From contig JAEWWF010000209.1 of NCBI GenBank assembly GCA_023396465.1, positions 1 to 20,796 of the forward strand: a DNA stretch of 20,796 nt, given 5' to 3'. This stretch comes from Pseudomonadota bacterium. Lineage in GTDB: Bacteria > Pseudomonadota > Alphaproteobacteria > Rhodospirillales > Rhodospirillaceae. Below the pieces are notes generated by a model. It worked only from the letters and a program-made list of their open reading frames with translations, had not been told where the DNA came from and made no database searches. This document shows, in pieces, positions 14,786 through 20,796 of the stretch. The first letter of the stretch is position 1, and each line of letters opens with the position of its first letter. The position numbers and the translations under genes were made by a program.

Positions 14786-15535
14786 TCAGGCGGTGGCGGT
14801 CTTGTCCCGCCGCGCCATCCAGATGCTGAGAAGGAACTGGTCGGCGTCGGCATGGGCGAGGTGCGGCGCCTCCACCTGGGCGGCGATGGCGCGCTTGGTC
14901 ATGCGCAGCACCGGCGCCGGCACCGCCGCCGCCTCGGTGGCGAGGCGCAGGGCCTCGGCCACGGAGGCGCCATCCTCGACCACCGCATCGGCAAGCCCCC
15001 AGGCTTCGGCGGTGGATGCGTCGATCTGCATGTCGGTGAACAACGCCCGCTTGGCCCGCGCCGGCCCGACCAACGCCACCAGACGCGGCAGGGTGCCCCA
15101 GGCGAGGTTGAAGCCGAGGCGGGCTTCCGGCAGCCGCATGCGGGCGCTGCGGGCCATCACCCGCCAGTCGAGCGCCTGCGCCAGCACCGCACCGCCACCA
15201 ATGGCCGCGCCCTCGATGGCGGCAATGGTCAATTGCGGCAACGCCGCCCAGGCCTCGCACAACGCCTTGCCCTGCTCGGCGGCGGCCAGGGGCGCCGGCG
15301 ACAAAACTTCGTCGGGTGCGCCCCACAGGGCGGGGTCGGAAAGGTCGATGCCGGCGCAGAAGACACGGGCGGTGCCGGTCAGCACCACCGCGGCGAGGTC
15401 GCGGTCAGTGCGGATCTCGTGCGCCACGGCGGTCAATTCGGCCATGGCGGCGGCACTCAGGGCATTGGCGGCGCCACCGCGATCATAGCGCACCACGGCC
15501 ACCGCCCCGTCGCGCTCCACCGACACCACTCCCAT
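14786..15535 (-). CDS. Enoyl-CoA hydratase/isomerase (crotonase) family protein
   Basis: This 249-residue crotonase-fold protein acts on acyl-CoA thioesters. Oxyanion-hole segments are CAGID (60-64) and GGG (113-115). The position equivalent to rat hydratase E144, just after GGGC in that enzyme, is V117 here. The other catalytic Glu (E164 equivalent) is kept as E137 in 'LPEARLGFN'. Loss of one Glu argues against a classical syn-hydratase and for an isomerase, hydrolase or other crotonase activity (inference). The start ATG 15535 has GGGGAGAA upstream. It is the first gene of the minus-strand unit with the aldehyde dehydrogenase and liv genes, and a TetR-type operator lies 45 bp upstream. Confidence 0.88.
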   Translation of the reverse strand: MGVVSVERDGAVAVVRYDRGGAANALSAAAMAELTAVAHEIRTDRDLAAVVLTGTARVFCAGIDLSDPALWGAPDEVLSPAPLAAAEQGKALCEAWAALPQLTIAAIEGAAIGGGAVLAQALDWRVMARSARMRLPEARLGFNLAWGTLPRLVALVGPARAKRALFTDMQIDASTAEAWGLADAVVEDGASVAEALRLATEAAAVPAPVLRMTKRAIAAQVEAPHLAHADADQFLLSIWMARRDKTATA

Positions 15536-15576
15536 CAGACGTTCTCCCCGGCAGCTTCGTTGGCCTTAGAACCCTT

Positions 15577-15606
15577 TTGACATACTACGGAGTATGTTGC
15601 AATAGT
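15577..15606 (+). promoter_or_regulatory. Candidate sigma-70 promoter for the acyl-CoA ligase, embedded in the operator
   Basis: A perfect -35 TTGACA (15577-15582) is followed after 18 bp by AATAGT (15601-15606; four of six -10 bases). The palindromic operator at 15580-15597 covers the end of the -35 and most of the spacer, so a bound repressor would block RNA polymerase. Confidence 0.5.
15580..15597. promoter_or_regulatory. TetR-type operator, copy 1 (crotonase / acyl-CoA ligase divergent promoter)
   Basis: ACATACT-ACGG-AGTATGT is a perfect 7-bp inverted repeat with a 4-bp spacer. The same arms recur at 18261-18278 next to the tetR gene. Its location between two divergent catabolic genes and its overlap with a -35 box support a repressor-binding role, most likely for the TetR protein encoded at 17438-18076. 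Confidence 0.8.
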
Positions 15607-15757
15607 TCGATGCAGGCCGTCGGGGTGATCGCCGCCGGAGGCCACAGCAACGCCTGCGGTGCCCGCCGCGATCCCCGGATGCGCCGCACGGAAGACCTAA
15701 GCCACAAGACTCAGTAGGATGGCGCCATGCGCCGGAAGCCAGGGAGGCCGACCACCG

Positions 15758-17380
15758 ATGACCGCCGACGATCCTTCGCGAATTCCTCCGCCCGAGGACT
15801 GCGTGCTGCGCAACCTGTTGGAGAAGCAGGCCCAGCGGTTCCCAGACCGGGAGTTCGTGCGGTTCTGGAAGGGCGAGACCTGGACCTATGCCCACACCCT
15901 CGCCCGCGTGCGCGACCGTGCCGCCGCCCTGCGTCGGGCCGGCGTTCGCCAGGGCGACCATGTGCTGTGCTGGATGGGCAACGGGCCGGACCTGCTGACG
16001 GCATGGTTCGCCATCAACCTACTCGGCGCCGTCTACGTGCCGCTCAACACCGGGGCGCGCGGCCGGCCGCTGGAACACATCCTGGAGGACGCCGACGCCG
16101 CCACCCTGATCGCCCACCGCGCCCTGCTGCCGCGCCTGGCCGACCTGTCGCCGGGCAAGGTGACGACCATCCTGACGGTCGGCGACTCGGCGAACTCCCC
16201 TGAAGCCCCCGCCCTCTCCGGGGTCAGCATCGCGCCGCTAGCGGATGTGTCGGCCACCGCCGACGACCTGACGCTCGACCGGCCGATCCAGCCGTGGGAC
16301 ACGCAGGCGATCATGTACACCTCCGGCACCACCGGCCCGGCCAAGGGGGTGGTGTCGTCCTACGTGCAGCTTTACACCATGGGGCCGGACGCCATGGCGG
16401 CAGTGACGGAAGACGACTGCTGCATGATCTGCGGCCCCATCTTCCACTGCGGCAGCACGCTTTACGTCTACGCGGTGCTGGCCCACGGCGGCACCATGGC
16501 CATGGTGTCGGAATTCCGCACCGCCGACTTCTGGCCGGCGATCCGGGATACCGGGTCGACGGTGGTGTTGCTGCTGGGCGTCATGGCCAACTTCCTGTTG
16601 AAGGCGCCGCCCACCGACCAGGACCGCGACCACCCGCTGAAGAAGGCCTTCATCGTGCCCTTCGGCGAGGATGCCCCCGCCTTCCACCAGCGATTCGGCG
16701 TCGACCTTTACACCGTCTACAACATGACCGAGATCGCGAGCCCCCTCACCGCCGGCCCCGGCATCAGCGAAGCCGGCCTCGCCGGCACGCCGCGCCCGTG
16801 CTTCGAGCTGCGGGTGGTCGACGCCAACGATCAGCAGGTGCCGACCGGCCAGGTGGGCGAGTTGATCATCCGCTCGTCGCGGCCGTGGGCGCTGTGCAGC
16901 GGCTATTACAAACAGCCGGAGGCGACGCTGAAGGCCATGCGCAACGGCTGGTTCCACACCGGCGACGCCTTCCGCATGGACGAGCAGGGGCGGTTCTTCT
17001 TCGTCGACCGCATGAAGGACGTGATCCGCCGGCGCGGCGAGAACATCTCGTCCTTCGAGTTGGAGACGGAGATCTGCGCCCACCCCAAGGTGCGCGAGGC
17101 CATGGCCCTGGCGGTGCCGAGCGCCGTCACCGAGGACGACGTGCTGGCGGTGGTGACGCCGGTGGAGGGCGAGACGCTCGACCCGGCGGAGTTGATCGCC
17201 TTCCTGGCGCCGCGCTTGCCCCACTTCATGGTGCCGCGCTACGTGCGGGTGGTGGACGATCTGCCGAAAACCGCCAGCGGCAAGCTGCAAAAGCACGTCC
17301 TGCGCACCCAGGGCCTCACCCCAGACACCTGGGACCGCGAGGCCGCCGGCGTGCGCCTCGCCCGCGAGAAGCTGTCCTGA
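15758..17380 (+). CDS. ATP-dependent acyl-CoA ligase (CaiC/AMP-binding family)
   Basis: This 540-residue ANL-superfamily enzyme adenylates a carboxylic acid and transfers it to CoA. The P-loop is YTSGTTGPAKG (187-197), the A5 motif is YNMTE (321-325), TGD is at 401-403, and the hinge/A8 region DRMKDVIRRRGENIS is at 417-431. The A10 catalytic Lys is K509 in 'LPKTASGKLQK'. Overall it resembles the CaiC (crotonobetaine/carnitine-CoA ligase)-type group, but nothing in the neighbourhood suggests carnitine, so the acid is unknown. The ATG at 15758 is preferred to 15719 because GGGAGG (15742-15747) precedes it. It is divergent from the crotonase-liv unit across a shared operator and convergent with tetR. 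Confidence 0.9.
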   Translation: MTADDPSRIPPPEDCVLRNLLEKQAQRFPDREFVRFWKGETWTYAHTLARVRDRAAALRRAGVRQGDHVLCWMGNGPDLLTAWFAINLLGAVYVPLNTGARGRPLEHILEDADAATLIAHRALLPRLADLSPGKVTTILTVGDSANSPEAPALSGVSIAPLADVSATADDLTLDRPIQPWDTQAIMYTSGTTGPAKGVVSSYVQLYTMGPDAMAAVTEDDCCMICGPIFHCGSTLYVYAVLAHGGTMAMVSEFRTADFWPAIRDTGSTVVLLLGVMANFLLKAPPTDQDRDHPLKKAFIVPFGEDAPAFHQRFGVDLYTVYNMTEIASPLTAGPGISEAGLAGTPRPCFELRVVDANDQQVPTGQVGELIIRSSRPWALCSGYYKQPEATLKAMRNGWFHTGDAFRMDEQGRFFFVDRMKDVIRRRGENISSFELETEICAHPKVREAMALAVPSAVTEDDVLAVVTPVEGETLDPAELIAFLAPRLPHFMVPRYVRVVDDLPKTASGKLQKHVLRTQGLTPDTWDREAAGVRLAREKLS

Positions 17381-17389
17381 CCACGGCGA

Positions 17390-17419
17390 AACCGGCGGCG
17401 GATCGCTCCGCCGCCGGTT
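17390..17419. terminator. Hairpin between convergent acyl-CoA ligase and tetR
   Basis: A perfect 13-bp stem, AACCGGCGGCGGA (17390-17402) with TCCGCCGCCGGTT (17407-17419), closes on a TCGC tetraloop. It lies 9 bp after the ligase stop and 18 bp beyond the tetR stop on the other strand. It suits a bidirectional terminator, although T-runs are short. Confidence 0.65.
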
Positions 17420-17437
17420 CCGTGAGGCGAGTCGGCA

Positions 17438-18076
17438 TCACGCCGCCGCCAGCCCGTTCATGATGGTGTCGACGATCTTCTCCGCCAGGATCAGGCGGTC
17501 GTCGTGGGTTTCGCCGCCGCGCGGGCGGTACCAGATGCAGATCCAGTTCAGCGCCCCGAGCGCCGCCTTGATGGCGACCGACACGTCGCTGGTGCGGATG
17601 GAGCCGTCCTCCACCCCCTCGTAGGCCACCGACTTGAACAGCGCCTCGAAGTCGTTCCGGATGGTCATCAGCTCGTCCAGCACCCGGCGCTGGGCCGGGG
17701 TGGTCGCCGCCATGCGGTGCATGTGGACACCCTGCACCACCACCGTCTCGAACGGCAGGTTCTCCATCATCGACAGGGCATGGCGCAGGAACATGGCGCG
17801 CAGCCGCACGGCGCCCGGCTCCGGCCCGCGCGCCACCGGCCGCACCGCCTCGAAGTTGCGGCGCATGCCCTCGCGGTGGACGTCGAAGAACAGGTCGGTC
17901 TTGGAGCGGTAGTAGTGATACACCCGCCCCTTGGTCGCCCCCAGGCGCCGCGCCACGTCGTCGATGCTGGTGGCGTGGAACCCCTGCTCCATGAAGCATT
18001 CGGCGGCTGCCTGCAAAAGCTCCGCATTGCCGCTCTTGTCGCTGCGCGGCGCTTCGCGGAGCGTTGTTTTCACCAT
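17438..18076 (-). CDS. TetR/AcrR-family transcriptional repressor
   Basis: This protein of about 212 residues has an N-terminal TetR HTH: 'ELLQAAAECFMEQGFHATSI' followed by 'DDVARRLGATKGRVYHYYRS' at residues 19-58. The C-terminal ligand-binding helices ('LRAMFLRHALSMMENLPFET', 'AIKAALGALNWICIWYRPRG') end in a Trp/Tyr-rich pocket segment seen in regulators of fatty acid or acyl-CoA catabolism. The ATG at 18076 is taken as start; a GTG at 18103 in frame would add nine residues. It is divergent from the MaoC-SDR-thiolase operon and convergent with the ligase. A perfect palindrome between it and maoC is repeated at the ligase/crotonase promoter. It therefore probably represses itself and both catabolic units, with an acyl-CoA or the acid as inducer (inference). 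Confidence 0.92.
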   Translation of the reverse strand: MVKTTLREAPRSDKSGNAELLQAAAECFMEQGFHATSIDDVARRLGATKGRVYHYYRSKTDLFFDVHREGMRRNFEAVRPVARGPEPGAVRLRAMFLRHALSMMENLPFETVVVQGVHMHRMAATTPAQRRVLDELMTIRNDFEALFKSVAYEGVEDGSIRTSDVSVAIKAALGALNWICIWYRPRGGETHDDRLILAEKIVDTIMNGLAAA

Positions 18077-18260
18077 CGTGTCCGTCCCGTTCCAGAAACC
18101 CACGCTGCCCGCCGACGGTGTTCCCCGCCGTTACCGCCGGGCCACCCGCCCCGTCGCAGGGGGCACACATACCATTACTTCGCGCGCCATCCCATTCCCA
18201 GCCGCCTCGCCGTCGACCGGCGCATCGGCGATAGCGCCGCTGGACAAGGCGCATCGGCTG

Positions 18261-18278
18261 ACATACTACTTAGTATGT
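18261..18278. promoter_or_regulatory. TetR-type operator, copy 2 (tetR / maoC divergent promoter)
   Basis: ACATACT-ACTT-AGTATGT has arms identical to those of the operator at 15580-15597; only the 4-bp spacer differs. It lies between the divergent tetR and MaoC-SDR-thiolase genes. As in copy 1, its left arm overlaps a -35-like hexamer (CTGACA, 18258-18263). This supports autoregulation of tetR and coordinated control of both catabolic units. Confidence 0.82.
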
Positions 18279-18342
18279 TATTGGGTGCCTTGGCAAGCTG
18301 AACCGCCGGGGAAGCCCCACCGATCATTCACCGGAGAGACGG

Positions 18343-18807
18343 ATGCAGCCTGCCATCGACATTGCCGCGCTGGCCCATCGCAAGGGCACGGAAATCGGCG
18401 TTTCCCGCTGGTTCCAGCTTGATCAGCCGAAGGTGAACGCCTTCGCCGACCTGACCGAGGACCACCAGTTCATCCACGTCGATCCGACCCGCGCCGCCGC
18501 CGACAGCCCCTTCGGCGGCACCATCGCCCACGGCTTCCTCACCCTGTCCATGCTGACCGCCATGAGCCTCGACATACTGCCGAGTATCGAAAACACCGCC
18601 GTCAGCATCAACTACGGCTTCGACCGCATCCGCTTCCTGACCCCGGTGCCGGTCGGCAGCCGGGTGCGCGGCCGCTTCACCCTGACCGACCTGGTGGACA
18701 AGGGGCGCAACCAGCACCTCGCCACCTATGCCGTCAGCGTCGAGGCTGACGGTCTCGCCCGCCCAGCCCTGGCCGCCAACTGGCTGATCCTGACCGTGCT
18801 CAAGTAA
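18343..18807 (+). CDS. MaoC-like (R)-specific enoyl-CoA hydratase
   Basis: This 154-residue hot-dog-fold hydratase adds water to trans-2-enoyl-CoA to give (R)-3-hydroxyacyl-CoA. The catalytic pair D40 and H45 lies in 'FADLTEDHQFIHVDP', with the five-residue spacing of the hydratase-2 motif. It is followed by 'FGGTIAHGFLTLSML', the usual substrate-tunnel segment. Length is that of single-domain PhaJ/MaoC proteins. The start ATG 18343 has GGAGAG just upstream. It is the first gene of an operon with the SDR (11 bp gap) and thiolase, under the TetR-type operator at 18261-18278. A partial copy of that operator lies inside this gene at 18572-18589. Confidence 0.93.
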   Translation: MQPAIDIAALAHRKGTEIGVSRWFQLDQPKVNAFADLTEDHQFIHVDPTRAAADSPFGGTIAHGFLTLSMLTAMSLDILPSIENTAVSINYGFDRIRFLTPVPVGSRVRGRFTLTDLVDKGRNQHLATYAVSVEADGLARPALAANWLILTVLK

Positions 18808-18818
18808 GGAGTTTCCGC

Positions 18819-19703
18819 ATGTCCCTGAGATTTGACGGCCGCGTCGCCATCGTCACCGGCGCCGGCAACGGCCTAGGCCGCAGCCATGCCCTGGCCCTGG
18901 CCGCCCGTGGCGCCCGCGTGGTCATCGCCGACATGGCCGGCGCCGACGCGGTGGCCGAGGAAATTGCCGCCGCCGGCGGCGAGGCCCTGGCCGCCCGTCT
19001 GGACGTCACCGACGCCGCCGCCGTCGATGCCACCGTCGCCCGCGTCATGGAGTCGTGGGGCCGCATCGACATCCTCATCAACAACGCCGGCATCCTGCGC
19101 GACAAGACCTTCGTGAAAATGTCGCTGGAGGACTTCCGCGCCGTCGTCGACGTCCACCTGATGGGCGCCGCCACCTGCACCAAGGCGATGTGGGCGATCA
19201 TGCGGGAGCAGCAGTACGGCCGCATCCTGATGACCACCTCCACCTCCGGCGTCTACGGCAACTTCGGCCAGTCCAACTACGGCGCCGCCAAGGCCGGTCA
19301 GGTCGGGCTGATGAACGTGCTGCACCTGGAAGGGGCGAAGTACGGCATCCATGTCAACGCGCTGGCGCCGACGGCCGCCACCCGCATGACCCAGGACCTG
19401 TTCGACGCCGAGGCGCTGGCGGCCCTGAAGCCGGAATACGCCACCCCCGCCGCCCTGTTCCTGGTGTCGGAGGACGCCCCCAGCCGCACCGTCATCCTGG
19501 CCGGCGCCGGCACCTATGCCCGCCTCGCCATCGTCGAGTCCGAGGGCGTGTTCCTGCCCGAGGGCGAGCGCACGCCGGAAGCGGTCGCCGCCGCCTTCGA
19601 CCGCATCGCCGACATGGGCGCGCCCACCGAGTTCGGATCGGGGCCGGAGCATGTGGAACGCATCCTCTCCCGCGCCGGCGCCGCCCGCCGCGCCGCGCAG
19701 TAA
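18819..19703 (+). CDS. Short-chain dehydrogenase/reductase, MFE-2-like (R)-3-hydroxyacyl-CoA dehydrogenase
   Basis: This 294-residue NAD(P)-dependent Rossmann-fold SDR has cofactor motif TGAGNGLG (13-20), NNAG (88-91) and catalytic S141, Y154 and K158 (YGAAK). Beyond the generic SDR motifs, 'NNAGILRDKTFVKMSLEDF', 'SGVYGNFGQSNYGAAKAG', 'TAATRMT' and 'ALKPEYATPAALFL' are characteristic of the dehydrogenase domain of peroxisomal multifunctional enzyme 2 (HSD17B4). That domain oxidises (R)-3-hydroxyacyl-CoA. This matches the (R)-product of the MaoC hydratase encoded 11 bp upstream. The AAGGAG Shine-Dalgarno overlaps the maoC stop, suggesting coupled translation. The thiolase follows after 17 bp. 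The acyl chain type is unknown. Confidence 0.92.
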   Translation: MSLRFDGRVAIVTGAGNGLGRSHALALAARGARVVIADMAGADAVAEEIAAAGGEALAARLDVTDAAAVDATVARVMESWGRIDILINNAGILRDKTFVKMSLEDFRAVVDVHLMGAATCTKAMWAIMREQQYGRILMTTSTSGVYGNFGQSNYGAAKAGQVGLMNVLHLEGAKYGIHVNALAPTAATRMTQDLFDAEALAALKPEYATPAALFLVSEDAPSRTVILAGAGTYARLAIVESEGVFLPEGERTPEAVAAAFDRIADMGAPTEFGSGPEHVERILSRAGAARRAAQ

Positions 19704-19720
19704 CCCAGGGAGACACGGCC

Positions 19721-20796
19721 GTGAGAGAAGCCGTCATCGTCGCCACCGCCCGCACACCCATCGGCAAGGCCTATCGCGGCGCCTTCAACGACCTGGAGGC
19801 GCCGGCGCTCGGCGGCCACGCCATCCGCCACGCCCTGGAGCGGGCGCGGGTCGACCCCGCCGAGGTGGACGACGTCATCCTGGGGGCCGCCCTGCAGCAG
19901 GGCACCACCCACATGAACATCGCCCGCCAGAGCGCCCTGCGCGCCGGCCTGCCGACCTCCGTCGCCGCCATGAGCGTCGACCGCCAGTGCGCCTCCGGCC
20001 TTATGGCCATCGCCATCGCCGCCCGCCAGATCATCGCCGACGGCATGACGGTGGTGGTGGGCGGCGGCCTCGAGTCGGTGTCGCTGGTGCAGACGGAGCG
20101 CATGAACACCCACCGCTGGCGCGACCCGTGGCTGGTGCAGCACCGGCCGGACATCTTCATCTCCATGGTGGAGACGGCGGAAATCGTCTCCCGCCGCTAT
20201 GGCGTCAGCCGCGAGGCGCAGGACGCCTACGCCGTGCAGTCCCAGGCCCGCACCGCCGAGGCCCAGGCAGCCGGCCGCTTCGATGCCGAGATCGTGCCGC
20301 TGACCGCCACCATGGCAGTGGTCGACCGCGAGACCAAGGCCGTCACCCGCCGCGAGGTCACCCTGACCCGGGACGAAGGCAACCGCCCCGGCACCACCCT
20401 GGACAGCCTGGCGAGGCTGGCGCCGGTGTTCCGCGACGGGCAGCAGGTGGCGGAGGGCGCCTTCATCACCGCCGGCAATGCCTCGCAGCTGTCCGACGGC
20501 GCCTCGGCCTGCGTGGTGATGGAGCGGCGGGAAGCGGAACGGCGCGGCCTGGCGCCGCTCGGCCTATATCGCGGCATGGCGGTGGCCGGCTGCGATCCCG
20601 ACGAAATGGGCATCGGCCCGGTCGCCGCCGTGCCCAAGCTGCTGGCCGCCCACGGCCTGCGGGTGGACGACATCGGCCTGTGGGAACTGAACGAGGCTTT
20701 CGCCGCCCAGGTCATCCCCTGCCGCGACCGCCTGGGCATCCCCGACGAGCGGCTGAACGTCAACGGCGGCGCCATCGCCATCGGCCATCCCTACGG
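19721..20796 (+). CDS. Thiolase (acetyl-CoA acyltransferase), truncated by window end
   Basis: The first 358 residues of a degradative thiolase are present. It would cleave the 3-ketoacyl-CoA made by the SDR with free CoA. The nucleophilic Cys is C90 in 'SVDRQCASGLMAIAIAARQI', 'WELNEAFAAQ' carries the conserved NEAF motif, and the catalytic His is H356 in 'GGAIAIGHPY', where the window ends. The final CxG motif is missing only because of the window edge. The GTG start at 19721 has GGGAG upstream and aligns with the family start (VREAVIVATARTPIGKAYRG). It is third in the MaoC-SDR-thiolase operon. Confidence 0.94.
   Translation, partial: MREAVIVATARTPIGKAYRGAFNDLEAPALGGHAIRHALERARVDPAEVDDVILGAALQQGTTHMNIARQSALRAGLPTSVAAMSVDRQCASGLMAIAIAARQIIADGMTVVVGGGLESVSLVQTERMNTHRWRDPWLVQHRPDIFISMVETAEIVSRRYGVSREAQDAYAVQSQARTAEAQAAGRFDAEIVPLTATMAVVDRETKAVTRREVTLTRDEGNRPGTTLDSLARLAPVFRDGQQVAEGAFITAGNASQLSDGASACVVMERREAERRGLAPLGLYRGMAVAGCDPDEMGIGPVAAVPKLLAAHGLRVDDIGLWELNEAFAAQVIPCRDRLGIPDERLNVNGGAIAIGHPY

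Noticed and set aside
1..20796. CRISPR arrays, insertion sequences, phage or defence genes
   Set aside because: No direct-repeat/spacer pattern, no terminal inverted repeats with a transposase, and no integrase or toxin-antitoxin-like reading frame was found.

Overview
The window is very GC-rich, densely coded DNA. Its gene content fits an alphaproteobacterium, most likely a Rhodospirillales/Azospirillum-type organism: a two-cysteine OhrR with Ohr, a DadA-type D-amino acid dehydrogenase, liv-type ABC transporters and GTG starts behind good Shine-Dalgarno sites. No genus can be fixed from this sequence alone. I see no transposase, phage gene, integrase or CRISPR array. No gene-free stretch exceeds about 270 bp.

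Left part (1-3664). A partial antibiotic-biosynthesis-monooxygenase-fold gene ends against a convergent RluA-type pseudouridine synthase. Next come divergent ohrR and ohr (organic peroxide sensing and detoxification) around a short AT-rich operator region. A TyrR-type ACT-PAS-AAA+ enhancer-binding regulator follows.

Middle (3660-8467). Three TyrR-box-like sites and a well-formed sigma-54 promoter sit between the regulator and an operon of alanine racemase, D-amino acid dehydrogenase and RidA. This reads as a D-/L-alanine (amino acid) catabolic unit in which RidA clears the reactive imine/enamine by-products. The unit ends at a strong hairpin shared with a convergent tRNA-Glu(UUC). A GNAT acetyltransferase and a DUF2076 protein follow.

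Right part (8437-20796). This is a large catabolic island built around a TetR-family repressor. On the minus strand one compact transcription unit runs crotonase - aldehyde dehydrogenase - LivG - LivF - periplasmic binding protein - LivH - LivM. Divergent from it is an acyl-CoA ligase, convergent with the tetR gene. Divergent from tetR is an operon of MaoC-type hydratase, MFE-2-like short-chain dehydrogenase and thiolase (cut by the window end). The same palindrome, ACATACT-N4-AGTATGT, lies in both divergent promoter regions and nowhere else in perfect form. I infer a single TetR regulon covering import (ABC transporter), CoA activation (ligase), beta-oxidation-like steps (crotonase, MaoC, SDR, thiolase) and an aldehyde oxidation step. 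The substrate is not evident from sequence.

The two most notable systems are the sigma-54/TyrR-like control of a racemase-DadA-RidA operon, and the TetR-controlled uptake-plus-degradation module for an unidentified carboxylic acid.
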